A stretch of DNA of 64,000 nt, from positions 372,001-436,000 of the forward strand of contig NZ_RRCH01000003.1 of NCBI RefSeq assembly GCF_003862495.1. Direction: 5' to 3'. This stretch comes from Halocatena pleomorpha. Its GTDB lineage: Archaea; Halobacteriota; Halobacteria; Halobacteriales; Haloarculaceae. The position numbers and the translations under genes are program-made. Under the pieces are notes generated by a model. That model did not search any database. It was given only the letters and a program-made list of their open reading frames with translations, and was not told where the DNA came from. The first letter of the stretch is position 1. The number at the start of each line of letters is the position of its first letter. Shown here piece by piece: positions 1 through 8,546 of this stretch.

Positions 1-357
1 ACGACAACTGACACCGGCACCTCAGTCTTCACGAACCGCTCGTTCGATGTGATTTCTACCGAGTGTGGCGCAGGAACAAACGAGAGCAGCGCGTCGTTCG
101 AGACAGCCCGCATCCGCGTTACAGGGACCATTACCGGATCGGACTCGTGTTATACGGCAAAACTAAAACGCGCGACGAGTAAAGCGGGGACACTCACCGT
201 TTCGATACAGTCCTACAAACGCGAGAACGACGGCCCGTGTTCGATGTGCTTAACGGATATCAAATACGACGCCGTCTTCGAGTTCAAAAACGAAGCGCCC
301 CGACGAATCGTCGTCTTACACAACGACACTGAAGTCCTGAACGAATCCCGCGAGTAG
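1..357 (+). CDS. Hypothetical protein, 5'-truncated by window edge
   Basis: The reading frame is open from the first base of the window and ends in TAG at 355-357, so the start lies upstream. The visible 118 residues are rich in Thr, Ser and beta-strand-forming stretches, with a short cysteine pair (GPCSMC) near the middle and two other cysteines. This composition would suit an extracytoplasmic beta-sandwich domain, but no family was recognised. The codon pattern (G/C in third position) is like its neighbours, so it is probably a real gene. No function can be offered. Confidence 0.6.
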   Translation, partial: TTTDTGTSVFTNRSFDVISTECGAGTNESSASFETARIRVTGTITGSDSCYTAKLKRATSKAGTLTVSIQSYKRENDGPCSMCLTDIKYDAVFEFKNEAPRRIVVLHNDTEVLNESRE

Positions 358-397
358 CGACATCGTTTCCGTTCTTACTGCTGTGGACTAATTCCTC

Positions 398-432
398 CGC
401 GACTGATCACACTGTCTCGGTGATCAGTCGCG
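398..432. repeat. Perfect 13-bp inverted repeat, 9-nt loop
   Basis: CGCGACTGATCAC (398-410) is followed by a 9-nt loop and its exact reverse complement (420-432). It sits about 40 nt after the stop of the first gene and 57 nt before the metal box upstream of dpsA. The position suits a transcript 3' end or processing signal. It is not followed by a clear T-run, so calling it an archaeal terminator is inference. Confidence 0.7.
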
Positions 433-488
433 CTATCGATGTAAGTTTTCCATATGTGCGTTATTGATCTCAATCATGAAAATGGAGT

Positions 489-502
489 TTTGGTTAGCCG
501 AA
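489..502 (+). promoter_or_regulatory. DtxR/Idr-like metal box upstream of dpsA
   Basis: TTTGGTTAGCCGAA matches 12 of 14 positions of the palindrome TTAGGYTARCCTAA that I recall for haloarchaeal DtxR-family (Idr/SirR) regulators. It lies 57 nt before the dpsA ATG and just upstream of AT-rich TATA candidates at about 503-530. Iron-responsive control of dpsA is plausible; binding is inferred. Confidence 0.5.
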
Positions 503-558
503 GATTATTTTCTGTCTCACGAAGATTTAAGTGATAGGCGCGAGTATAACCGACTGAG

Positions 559-1107
559 ATGAGCACACAAGAAGGGCGGATCCGTCAGAAGCAAGGAACC
601 GTGACCGAGAACGATCTCCGGATCGATACTGATCGATCCGAGCAGATCATCGACGCGTTGAACACCGATCTTGCGAACGCTTACGTTCTGTACCACCAGC
701 TGAAAAAGCATCACTGGGACGCCGAAGGCGCTGAGTTTCGGGATCTCCACCTATTCCTCGAAGAGGCCTACGAGACAGTTGAGCACGGAGCCGATGAGAT
801 CGCAGAACGCGCTCAGGCACTCGGTGGCGTGCCGGTCGCTGGCCCGACCACTCAAGCAGAACGGGCTACGGTTTCGTTCGAGGGCGAAGACGTGTACGAC
901 CTCCGACTCTCGCTCGCGAACGACCTCGAAATGTACGGCGACATCATCGAATCGCTCCGTGACCACATCGAGCTTGCGGATAACCTCGGTGACTACGCGA
1001 CTGGGGAGCTACTGCGGGACATTCTCGTAGAGGTCGAAGAGGACGCTCACCACATCGAACATTACCTCGAAGACGATACGCTGGTCCTTGAGGAAGCAAC
1101 CCACTGA
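559..1107 (+). CDS. dpsA: DpsA-family ferritin-like DNA-protection protein
   Basis: This 182-residue protein belongs to the Dps/ferritin superfamily, which oxidises and stores iron in a 12-subunit shell and protects DNA from peroxide. The first ferroxidase helix shows LYHQLKKHHWDAEG, the usual Dps HxxHW-like region, followed by DLHLFLEEAYE and a later GDIIESLRDH helix; the C-terminal helix carries EEDAHHIEHYL. Length matches haloarchaeal DpsA. The ATG at 559 lies a short distance after a TATA-like stretch, so the leader is very short, as is common in haloarchaea. A metal box upstream (489-502) suggests control by iron or manganese. Confidence 0.93.
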   Translation: MSTQEGRIRQKQGTVTENDLRIDTDRSEQIIDALNTDLANAYVLYHQLKKHHWDAEGAEFRDLHLFLEEAYETVEHGADEIAERAQALGGVPVAGPTTQAERATVSFEGEDVYDLRLSLANDLEMYGDIIESLRDHIELADNLGDYATGELLRDILVEVEEDAHHIEHYLEDDTLVLEEATH

Positions 1108-1226
1108 TCGCTCCGATTTTTCCGTCCGACTGTCGACACGCGGACCTTCCCGTCCGAACTCCAGACAGCAGCAATTACTCCGCTCGTTTCACGGTTTATG
1201 GAAAAACGAGACTGCGGCGAACAGAA

Positions 1227-1370
1227 CTATCGTTCGAGATCGACGACTAGATTCGTTGCGATCCACGCGTCGTGATTGCCGGATTCGACGAACACCGTTT
1301 TCTCGGGCGCAGTCGCGTGTGCGGTAACGATCGCCTCGGCGGACTCCACTGCGGGTTCGGACGTAGCCAT
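1227..1370 (-). CDS. Small conserved haloarchaeal protein, 47 aa
   Basis: The reverse strand reads ATG at 1370 to TAG at 1227: MATSEPAVESAEAIVTAH, then a short strand-rich segment, ending DAWIATNLVVDLER. It resembles small haloarchaeal proteins ending in a DAWIATD-VDLER-like tail, but I cannot name the family with certainty. No catalytic motif is visible. Its core promoter is bracketed by two metal-box-like palindromes (1380-1393 and 1406-1419), so it may be part of an iron or manganese response together with dpsA. It is convergent with dpsA. It is easy to miss because of its length. Confidence 0.65.
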   Translation of the reverse strand: MATSEPAVESAEAIVTAHATAPEKTVFVESGNHDAWIATNLVVDLER

Positions 1371-1379
1371 TACCGTTGA

Positions 1380-1393
1380 TTAGGCGCACCTAA
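1380..1393 (-). promoter_or_regulatory. Metal-box palindrome TTAGG-N4-CCTAA
   Basis: TTAGGCGCACCTAA has perfect 5-bp arms around a 4-bp centre and lies 10-23 nt before the ATG of the 47-residue gene, downstream of its TATA-like region. It fits DtxR/SirR/Idr-type operators of haloarchaea. At this position a bound regulator would block initiation. Confidence 0.6.
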
Positions 1394-1405
1394 ATCTAAA
1401 AATGT

Positions 1406-1419
1406 TTTGGTTGGCCTAG
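1406..1419 (-). promoter_or_regulatory. Second metal-box-like site
   Basis: TTTGGTTGGCCTAG matches 11 of 14 positions of TTAGGYTARCCTAA and shares GTTTTGGTT and GCC with the site before dpsA. It lies upstream of the TATA-like segment of the 47-residue gene and touches the stop codon of the next gene, so the promoter is framed by two boxes. Confidence 0.4.
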
Positions 1420-2045
1420 ATCCTCAGCCAGCCGGTTTGGATGTCATCATCGAGGAGGTGCCACCGGTGTTTGCCGCCCCGGAGTTCGACGTGTACGTCG
1501 AACCGATCGATGAGTGTTGAGACGATCGTTCGCTCGGGATCGACGGGAAGATGGAAATGACCCATCCCCTTCGTTTCGTGGACGCGTTCGGTCGTGCGAT
1601 CGATGAACTGTGTGATGGTCCCGGAGCGATGGGTGTCGAGGAGTGGCTGAAGCGAGTCAACGCAGAGCCGAAGCTCGCCGGGGGCCAGTCCATTGGCGTC
1701 GCTGTCGAATTCATCGATCGTTACGGAAACGTCGCGTGCCACCCGCCCGAGATCGACCCGTGAGGAGCGCGCACAGACCGCACTGCTTCGTATCGCTGGT
1801 CGACGGTCAATGATTCGGTAGCGGTGTGTCTCGGCCCGCTTCGGACAACGGGTTTCGATCCCCTCGGTGTCGGTCGCCACGATCACCCGCCAGCGTCGGT
1901 CTGTGTCGATATCGCCCAGCAAGCGCCGGGAGAGTCGGAGGTGAGAGCCATCACGGACCGGGCCAGTGATGAGTAAGCTACATCCCTGTCGTTTGAGCGC
2001 AGCGAGTGAGCGAGCAAAGGCTCTGGTTGTATTCTCCCCATCCAT
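1416..2045 (-). CDS. DUF7504-family protein (RecA-like, haloarchaeal)
   Basis: A 209-residue protein with the haloarchaeal DUF7504 layout: an N-terminal segment LAALKRQGCSLLITGPV followed by SRRLLGD and a strand RWRVIVATDT, a middle helical region (GELRLCVDSLQPLLD), and a C-terminal HFHLPVDPERTIVSTL / FDVHVELR segment. This looks like a degenerate P-loop fold without an intact GxxxxGK(S/T). It is a paralogue of the protein at 10727-11455 (shared LK-x-GC, LLG, HFHLP and HIEL/HVEL blocks). The biochemical role is unknown; relatives sit beside Bat-type regulators. Its promoter region contains TATATATTATAAAG just upstream. Confidence 0.75.
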   Translation of the reverse strand: MDGENTTRAFARSLAALKRQGCSLLITGPVRDGSHLRLSRRLLGDIDTDRRWRVIVATDTEGIETRCPKRAETHRYRIIDRRPAIRSSAVCARSSRVDLGRVARDVSVTIDEFDSDANGLAPGELRLCVDSLQPLLDTHRSGTITQFIDRTTERVHETKGMGHFHLPVDPERTIVSTLIDRFDVHVELRGGKHRWHLLDDDIQTGWLRI

Positions 2046-2147
2046 CCCAATATTGTATGATACTATCTGTATATATTATAAAGCTTCTGGCAATCTCAAT
2101 CACCGAATCTCCGACACGTGTTTCACGTCGGAGCCCGGAGTTGCGGT

Positions 2148-2768
2148 ATGGCCAAACAGGACGAGGATCTCGAAGAACTGCTCACAGAGCTTTCGACGAC
2201 GCTCTCGGAGCTACAGGACACGCTCGCCGATGAGCACCAGCCTCGATCCCGTCGTCTCCCATCGCCCGGTCGCTTCCTCCGGTTTACCGAAGAGCATACG
2301 ATTCCGACGCTCATCTCCCTGCTAGAGACACACATCCGCGCGCTCGAACTTCTCCAAGGGGTACTCGGGTTGGTCAACGGACAGGAGCAACAGGGAACGT
2401 CTCGACAACGGGAAAATCGACGCGTTCAGGAGACTGGCCGTCGAACGCTCGACGCGCTCGATGGCGCCTTATCGGATCTTCAGGGAGCGCTCCACGGAGA
2501 GCCATCGAACGACGACGCACGAGCATTGCTGAACGACGCCCGAACGCTCCGCGAGGAGATCGATGATCGACTCACGAATTCGACCGAAACCAGTGAAACG
2601 AACGGGACGGAAGACACCACCGACGAGCAGCCCATAGAAGACGGTGCGATCAGGATCGATGTGAGCGAGCCAGATACGGATCCGAGCGACGACGGGATAG
2701 ACGTGGACGAGGAATTAGATACGATAAAGCGAGAACTCGATGACGACGAGGACGACAATACCGATTGA
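2148..2768 (+). CDS. Conserved haloarchaeal helical protein (DUF7547-like)
   Basis: From ATG 2148 this encodes 206 residues, beginning MAKQDEDLEELLTELSTTL. The first 140 residues are heptad-rich helices with a hydrophobic patch around TIPTLISLLETHIRALELL, and the last 60 residues are an acidic low-complexity tail (DDDEDDNTD). I chose 2148 rather than the in-frame ATG at 2118 because coding composition and the typical MAK/QDEDLE start begin here. It resembles a haloarchaeal family of unknown function; membrane association through the central patch is possible. It is divergent from the DUF7504 gene. Confidence 0.7.
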   Translation: MAKQDEDLEELLTELSTTLSELQDTLADEHQPRSRRLPSPGRFLRFTEEHTIPTLISLLETHIRALELLQGVLGLVNGQEQQGTSRQRENRRVQETGRRTLDALDGALSDLQGALHGEPSNDDARALLNDARTLREEIDDRLTNSTETSETNGTEDTTDEQPIEDGAIRIDVSEPDTDPSDDGIDVDEELDTIKRELDDDEDDNTD

Positions 2769-2961
2769 TCCTGCCTATCTTTAACCAGCGAGAGAATCTC
2801 CCCCTTTAGGGCGGGCGTGAATCGCGTCACTCGACTACGCAATCGTATCGCTTAGTAGCGTCTTCAGCCCGATACGATTCACAAAATCCTAATATCTTGC
2901 TCAGAAAGCGGAAATCAATGGTTTCCCAGACAACGCGGCGACAGTCGAGAGTGACGGTACC

Positions 2962-4359
2962 GTGATCGACCGGTGGCAGCTATCACGTGGGGGCGTTCGA
3001 TCAGCGCTCTCTCGCAACCGACTCCGTGCCGTGTTCGTGGTTGCGCTCCTTTTTTCGGCCGCGGTGCTCGCTACTGCGGCCTCAGGCGGTGTTTCGACCG
3101 CGTCCAAGGAGTCCACACCGAACGCACCGCCGACTGACAACCACACGGTCGTTACCGAATCGGGGCGGCACGGAACAATCACCGCTTACGCTCCGAACGG
3201 TGAAATCGTATATTACAACGACACTCACACGAAGTACTTCGATGTCGATCCCGTCGCGGAGAATCCGATGGTCGTTGAGTACACCGCGACGGACACGATC
3301 CACACCAAGGGGCCGACGTGCAGCGATCCGCCGTGTGCGAAAAACGTCCTTGAGCGTGTCAACCTCAAGACCGGCGAAGTCGACGTGCTCTATGAGCGCT
3401 ACGACCACCAGGAAACTGCCGGTGAATGGCATGACGCCGTCCGGATCAACGGGACACACGTTCTGATCGCGGACATCCTCGACGATCAGGTGTTCATTGT
3501 CGACACCGAAACGGAGATCATCGAGTGGTTGTGGGACGCCCAAAGCGACTACCCTGTCGATGGCGGTGGGCCGTATCCCCACGACTGGGCGCACATCAAT
3601 GATGTCGAGTACATCGAGAACGGGACGAACGCGGGGAAAATCATGGTCAGCCTCCGGAACCAGGACCAAGTCGCCTTCATCGATCCCGAGACCGGACTGC
3701 AGGAGAATTGGACGCTCGGAGCGGAAGACAACTACAGCACCATGTTCGAACAGCACAACCCCGACTACATTCCTGCGTCACGGGGCGGACCTGCTGTGGT
3801 CGTCGCTGATTCGGAGAACGGACGGATTCAGGAGTTCCAGCGCAACAACGGCAGTTGGGTCCGGAGCTGGGAGTGGTCGGACGAACAAATGCAGTGGCCA
3901 CGAGACGCCGACCGCCTGCCGAACAGCAACACGCTCGTCACCGACACCCACGGCAATCGTGTGATGGAGATCGCTCCGAACGGGGCGATCGAGTGGCAAG
4001 TCGAATCGACGTTGCCCTACGAGGCCGAACGGCTCGAAACGGGTGTTGAGAGCACGAAAGGAAAAAGCGCAGAAACACTCGGTTATGAGTCCCGGACGGC
4101 CGACAACGCAACCGCTGGTGATGGTGACGGATTCAGTCCTCTGGATACGATTGCTGATGGCGTCCAGTCCGTCGTTCCCCACCGGATCACTAACGGGATC
4201 CTGTTCGTCAGTCCAGTATGGATGGGTACTCAAGAGTTCGCTGTCGTCGCTTTCGGTCTTCTCGTGGGTCTCACGTGGATCACGCTTGAGATCAAATGGC
4301 AGCTACACGATCGGCGGATCGGCTTCCGGTTCCCGCTCTACCGAGACGAGAAAAACTGA
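2962..4359 (+). CDS. Arylsulfotransferase (ASST)-like membrane-anchored protein
   Basis: This 465-residue protein has a TM segment at about 23-43, a large extracytoplasmic domain, and a second TM near 426-441, with a short basic cytosolic tail. The domain carries repeated beta-propeller-like blocks: NGEIVYYND, TGEVDVLYERYDHQE, HDWAHINDVEYIENG, GKIMVSLRNQDQV, HNPDYIP, and DRLPNSNTLVTDTHGNRVMEI. These are typical of the arylsulfotransferase (AssT/Arylsulfotran_2) family of haloarchaea. The substrate is unknown; sulfotransferase activity is assumed from family only. GTG at 2962 is the only sensible start, since the ATG at 2918 is out of frame. Confidence 0.75.
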   Translation: MIDRWQLSRGGVRSALSRNRLRAVFVVALLFSAAVLATAASGGVSTASKESTPNAPPTDNHTVVTESGRHGTITAYAPNGEIVYYNDTHTKYFDVDPVAENPMVVEYTATDTIHTKGPTCSDPPCAKNVLERVNLKTGEVDVLYERYDHQETAGEWHDAVRINGTHVLIADILDDQVFIVDTETEIIEWLWDAQSDYPVDGGGPYPHDWAHINDVEYIENGTNAGKIMVSLRNQDQVAFIDPETGLQENWTLGAEDNYSTMFEQHNPDYIPASRGGPAVVVADSENGRIQEFQRNNGSWVRSWEWSDEQMQWPRDADRLPNSNTLVTDTHGNRVMEIAPNGAIEWQVESTLPYEAERLETGVESTKGKSAETLGYESRTADNATAGDGDGFSPLDTIADGVQSVVPHRITNGILFVSPVWMGTQEFAVVAFGLLVGLTWITLEIKWQLHDRRIGFRFPLYRDEKN

Positions 4360-4389
4360 GTCGACGGGCGTTCACCGAACGCGGTCGGA

Positions 4390-5982
4390 CTATCCGTCCG
4401 TTTTTCCACTGCGGCGATCTCGGTCTCGGGCGCGGGGATCGCGGTCGGCCGGCGCACCGTGGCCGCCGCCGCCGGGAGTGTGAACGGTAACCGTCGTTCC
4501 GGCGTCGACATCGATCGTCGTTTTCGCCGGAACACGCTCACCGTTGATACGGTTCTCACCGGTCGCACCGTCGTTGCCCCCCGCGATACCGCTCGGGCGC
4601 GTGCGTCGTCGTTCGGTGAGAAGGGAGACCGTGGCCGGTTGTTCGACAGTCACCGATCGTTCGAGTCCGAGTCCGCCGCGATAGTGGCCGTCACCTCCTG
4701 TTCCGGGGCGAAGCGCGTAGCGTTCGACCCGGAGCGGATATTCGGTTTCGAGCACTTCGACAGGCGTGTTCAACGTGTTGGTCATTCCCACTTGTACGCC
4801 GTCAGGTCCGTCCCGTTCGCTGGTCGCGCCGGCACCGCCGCCGATCGTCTCATAATAGACGAATTCCCCGTTGCGCGAGCCGATGGTGAGATTGTTCATC
4901 GTTCCCTGGCCCTGTGCGGGCACCCGACTGGGAATCGTCTCCGCAAGCGCCGTGAACACTACGTCAGTAATGCGCTGGCTCGTCTCGACGTTTCCGCCTG
5001 CGACGGCCGCAGGGGGCTGTGGATTGAGCAGTGATCCGTCCGGAGCGGACACCGTGATGGGATCATAACAGCCCTGATTGGGTGGGATTTCCGGGTCGGT
5101 CAGACACCGAATCACGAAGTACACCGCACTTTTGGCGACGGCGAGCGGCGCGTTGAGGTTGCCAGCCACTTGGTCGGCCGTGCCTGTAAAGTCTACGTCA
5201 AGCGTCGACCCGTCGACCGTAACTGTCGCCGTGATCGGGATCGCGTTGTCGGTAACGCCATCACCTTCGAGTACGTCTCTGGCTTCGTAGACACCGTCAG
5301 GAACGTCAGCAAGTTCCACTTCGATCCGCTGGCGGGAGTAGTCGATGACCGCGTCGAAGGCGGTTAGCAGCGTTTCACCGTGTTCGCTATGAAGATCACC
5401 GAGGCGGCTTTCAGCCCGATCGTGGGCAGCCAGTTGCGCACGGAGATCCGCTCGGCGCTCGTCCGGCGTTCGAACGTTGGCGAGAACGAGATCCAGAACG
5501 TCGTCAACGATCTCGTGTTCTTGAACGAGGCGGACACAGGGGAGGCGGAGACCTTCCTCGTGAATGTCACGGCTCCCAGCGGGCATGCTTCCGGGTGTCG
5601 CGCCACCGATATCAGCGTGGTGAGCGCGTGAGACGGCGTATCCCACGATCTCGTCGCCCGGGGCGAGCGGCGAGACGAGCGTTACGTCCGGGAGATGGGT
5701 TCCGCCCATGAACGGATCGTTGAGCGCCCACACCTCGCCGGGGGTGGGATCGTGCTGGCGCACGGCGTCGACAGCCGCGGGCATCGCACCGAGGTGGACC
5801 GGGATGTGTTCTGCCTGTGCGACCAGCCGACCGTCGGCGTCGAACAGCGCGGTCGAACAGTCCCGGCGTTCTTTGATGTTCGGGGAGTACGCGCCACGAA
5901 CGAGCACGTGGCCCATCTCCTCAGCGACTCCTTCGAGCTGATTTCGGAGGATTTCGAGGGTGGCTGGATCGATAGACATCAT
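4390..5982 (-). CDS. hyuB: Hydantoinase B / 5-oxoprolinase beta-type subunit
   Basis: A 530-residue HyuB-family subunit. N-terminus [21 protein letters not shown], then [44 protein letters not shown] and HHADIGG are all family signatures; later [15 protein letters not shown] and GGGGHGAP near the end. Together with HyuA it would hydrolyse hydantoins, N-methylhydantoin or 5-oxoproline in an ATP-dependent way; which one cannot be read from sequence. It begins 4 nt after hyuA, so the two are translated from one message. The tail after the GGGGHG motif is short and rich in Asp/Arg. Confidence 0.92.
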   Translation of the reverse strand: MMSIDPATLEILRNQLEGVAEEMGHVLVRGAYSPNIKERRDCSTALFDADGRLVAQAEHIPVHLGAMPAAVDAVRQHDPTPGEVWALNDPFMGGTHLPDVTLVSPLAPGDEIVGYAVSRAHHADIGGATPGSMPAGSRDIHEEGLRLPCVRLVQEHEIVDDVLDLVLANVRTPDERRADLRAQLAAHDRAESRLGDLHSEHGETLLTAFDAVIDYSRQRIEVELADVPDGVYEARDVLEGDGVTDNAIPITATVTVDGSTLDVDFTGTADQVAGNLNAPLAVAKSAVYFVIRCLTDPEIPPNQGCYDPITVSAPDGSLLNPQPPAAVAGGNVETSQRITDVVFTALAETIPSRVPAQGQGTMNNLTIGSRNGEFVYYETIGGGAGATSERDGPDGVQVGMTNTLNTPVEVLETEYPLRVERYALRPGTGGDGHYRGGLGLERSVTVEQPATVSLLTERRRTRPSGIAGGNDGATGENRINGERVPAKTTIDVDAGTTVTVHTPGGGGHGAPADRDPRARDRDRRSGKTDG

Positions 5983-5986
5983 TGAA

Positions 5987-8017
5987 TCACTCCGTGAGGA
6001 TAATCGTTCCGTCCGAGTGGACTTGAGCGTCCCACGTCGGTGGAATCACGACGGTACTCTCCGGTTGTTCGACGATGGCAGGGCCGCTGAGCGTCCGGTT
6101 GACTGAAAGCCCGGATCGTTCATACACCGGCGTCTCCTCGCTTTCCGCGTCCTCGAAGCGGACTTCACGAACGCCGATCTGTGCGTCGCCGTCCGCTTCG
6201 TGGGTGACCGTCGGCCCGGAGCGGGGGGAAGAGACCCGAACTCGGAGGTTGACGAGATCGATCGGCTCATCCATCCGGTATCCGGCGGCCGACTCGTGGG
6301 CGTCGTGGAAGCGTTCGGCAACCGTTTCCGGATCGAACGGCGACCCGACTGCTACGGTGTGTTCAAAACCTTGTCCGGTGTACCGAAGGTCGGCCTGCCG
6401 TTCGACCGTGGCCGTATCGGGATCACGGGCGTCCGTGCGTGCTTGCGCAGCGAGATCGGCATACCGGTCCTCAATGACCGTCGGATCGGCCGTGGCGAGT
6501 GTAGTGCGATGCGTCTGGACCGCGTCGTGTGTTTCGTCGGCCGCAAGCAGGCCGTACGCCGACAGCACCCCACACGCCGGCGGAACCAAGACCGTCTCGA
6601 TGCCGAGCGCAGCCCCGAGTGCCCCCGCGTGCAGCGGTCCAGCACCGCCGAACGCCACGAGACCGAACCGGCGGGGATCGTGGCCGCGTTCGACCGTCGC
6701 TCCCCGAATGGCCCGTGCCATATTCGCGTTGGCAACGCGATAAACACCGCGTGCAGCCGCGATCGGACCTGAGAGACCGGCTTCCGCAGCCAGAGCAGTG
6801 AGGGCAGCGTGCGCCGCGTCGACATCGAGCGAGATGTCACCCCCGAGCGTCGTGTTCTCTCCCATGTAGCCGAGCAGAAGGTAGCTGTCGGTGACGGTCG
6901 GTTCAGTTCCCCCCTTTCCATAGCAGGCGGGACCCGGAGTGGCACCGGCTGACTGGGGACCAACGCGGAGGGCACCACCCGCGTCAACCCACGCGATTGA
7001 GCCCCCACCCGCGCCGACTGTTGTTACATCGACCGCCGGTGTCCGAATCGGTCGGCCACCGATTTCTGTGTCCGTCGTGCGCTCGATCGAGCCATCGCTG
7101 ACAAGGCTCACGTCGGTCGATGTCCCGCCCATATCGAACGTGACGACGCCACGGAGTCCACGGCCAGCAACGAGACCGCTCGCGGTCGTCTTCGCGCCGA
7201 CAACGCCTGCAGCCGGGCCGGACAGCGACGTGGTAACCGCGTGTTCCCGGATCGCCTCCGCCCCGGCAACGCCGCCATTTGCCTGCATCACGAGCGGCTC
7301 TGGCAGTCCCATCTCGGTCGCTTCGTGGGTGAGTCGCTTGAGATAGCTGTCGATCGTCGGTGTGACGTAGGCGTCCACAACGGTCGTAGAAGTCCGCTCG
7401 TACTCCCGAAACTCGGAAAGCACTTCGTGCGACGCTGAAACCGGGATATCGAGCTCATCCGTGAGGAGCGCAACGACTCGCTGCTCGTTGCTGGGGTCGG
7501 CGTAGGCATGCAGCAGACAGACCGCGACGCTTTCAGCCTCGCTATCGCGGACGCGGCGGGCGATCTCACGAATAGCTGATGTCTCCACGCCGTCCGCTCG
7601 CCCTGAGGGGGTCGTCCGTTCTGACAGCTCGAACCGTCGGTGCCGGGGGACGAGTGGCTCTGAAGGCGTCCGCGAGAGATCGTAAAGGCTCGGTCGGGTC
7701 TGCCGACCGATTTCGAGCACGTCACCGAATCCCTCGGTGGTGACGAGTGCCGTTTTCGCACCCGTCCCTTCGAGGAGGGCGTTGACAGCGACGGTCATCG
7801 CGTGAGTGAACTCGTCTACGTCTTCGAGCGCGACAGCCGCTCTGTCACAGACCGTCCGAATTCCCTCAACAACGCCGGTGCTTTGATCGGCTGTTGTTGG
7901 GACTTTCGCGGTGAAGAGGTGGGTCCCGGTCGATAAAACGATATCCGTGAACGTTCCACCGACATCAGTCCCGAGTCGCAACCGACTGGACTCACACATC
8001 GAAATCACGTCCGACAC
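5987..8017 (-). CDS. hyuA: Hydantoinase A / 5-oxoprolinase alpha-type subunit
   Basis: A 676-residue HyuA-family subunit with the actin-like ATP-binding start LGTDVGGTFTDIVL (about 16-29), a Hydant_A_N domain to about residue 190, and the hydantoinase A core with TFDMGGTSTDVSLV, VDVTTVGAGGGSIAWVD, and FGGAGPLHAGALG. The ATP-binding glycine-rich loops are intact. GTG at 8017 or ATG at 7999 (MCESSRLRL) could be the start; the ATG sits closer to the conserved domain. It is transcribed ahead of hyuB. No transporter or regulator dedicated to hydantoins is next to it. Confidence 0.92.
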   Translation of the reverse strand: MSDVISMCESSRLRLGTDVGGTFTDIVLSTGTHLFTAKVPTTADQSTGVVEGIRTVCDRAAVALEDVDEFTHAMTVAVNALLEGTGAKTALVTTEGFGDVLEIGRQTRPSLYDLSRTPSEPLVPRHRRFELSERTTPSGRADGVETSAIREIARRVRDSEAESVAVCLLHAYADPSNEQRVVALLTDELDIPVSASHEVLSEFREYERTSTTVVDAYVTPTIDSYLKRLTHEATEMGLPEPLVMQANGGVAGAEAIREHAVTTSLSGPAAGVVGAKTTASGLVAGRGLRGVVTFDMGGTSTDVSLVSDGSIERTTDTEIGGRPIRTPAVDVTTVGAGGGSIAWVDAGGALRVGPQSAGATPGPACYGKGGTEPTVTDSYLLLGYMGENTTLGGDISLDVDAAHAALTALAAEAGLSGPIAAARGVYRVANANMARAIRGATVERGHDPRRFGLVAFGGAGPLHAGALGAALGIETVLVPPACGVLSAYGLLAADETHDAVQTHRTTLATADPTVIEDRYADLAAQARTDARDPDTATVERQADLRYTGQGFEHTVAVGSPFDPETVAERFHDAHESAAGYRMDEPIDLVNLRVRVSSPRSGPTVTHEADGDAQIGVREVRFEDAESEETPVYERSGLSVNRTLSGPAIVEQPESTVVIPPTWDAQVHSDGTIILTE

Positions 8018-8171
8018 TGGCGTTATTGTCTCGTCTTTTCTCGCCCGAAGGCGGCGTGCTGTCTGCAGAGAACTGCTCGCGCGGTCGGTCGTCGGACCAC
8101 CCGAGCCGGCACCGCTTCGGGTGGGTGTCAGAACAGACGATCCGTCCCTGTTCGGTGATGTTCCTGTGCAT
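7992..8171 (-). CDS. Possible 59-residue protein upstream of hyuA
   Basis: An open frame from ATG 8171 to TGA 7992 reads MHRNITEQGRIVCSDTHPKR and onward, Arg- and Asp-rich, with two cysteines. Third codon positions in the first 40 codons are strongly G/C, as in neighbours. Its stop overlaps the second candidate start of hyuA (ATGTGTGA), which would suit coupling. I recognise no family, and the composition could be chance in GC-rich DNA. Confidence 0.25.
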   Translation of the reverse strand: MHRNITEQGRIVCSDTHPKRCRLGWSDDRPREQFSADSTPPSGEKRRDNNASVGRDFDV

Positions 8172-8381
8172 GTTGGAACCTACCGATATCCGTCGGGTGG
8201 AATCAGAAAAGGGTTTGTGAGACTATTCGGCTGGAGACGACAGTCGTTTGTGGCTGTCGAACAACGACACCGAACGAGTGAGGTTCCGTGCACGGTGCCG
8301 CCCCACTGTTCTCATCCGACAAATTCTTATTAAAAACGATCAGATAAATATTTTGTTAGTTGGTCCATTTATAGAAACGTC

Positions 8382-8513
8382 ATGTCCGATAGTATAATCG
8401 TGGAACGGCTGGCAGAACATCCGAAACTAACGACTGCGATCTTCACGGTCCTGGTAGTGCTCTCCCAGAGCGGCGTCGCAGTCGCTCGCAATGCCACCTT
8501 TCCGGGACCGTAA
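8382..8513 (+). CDS. DUF7503-type microprotein, 43 aa
   Basis: ATG 8382 to TAA 8511-8513 encodes 43 residues: MSDSIIVERLAEHPKLTTAI, then a hydrophobic segment FTVLVVLSQSGVAVA and a short polar end. The pattern (acidic N-terminus, helix, one TM-like or signal-like stretch ending in AxA) matches the haloarchaeal DUF7503 microproteins that commonly sit near DUF7504 genes. It may be exported or membrane-anchored. It is convergent with the CHAT gene, 33 nt apart. Function is unknown. Confidence 0.7.
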   Translation: MSDSIIVERLAEHPKLTTAIFTVLVVLSQSGVAVARNATFPGP

Positions 8514-8546
8514 CCCAGTTTGCGGTGAGGCCTAACCGGCGGCGCG

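Noticed and set aside
3082-3756. 224-codon reverse frame inside the arylsulfotransferase-like gene
   Set aside because: It is fully inside a well-supported gene on the other strand, with a composition expected from the antisense of GC-rich coding DNA.
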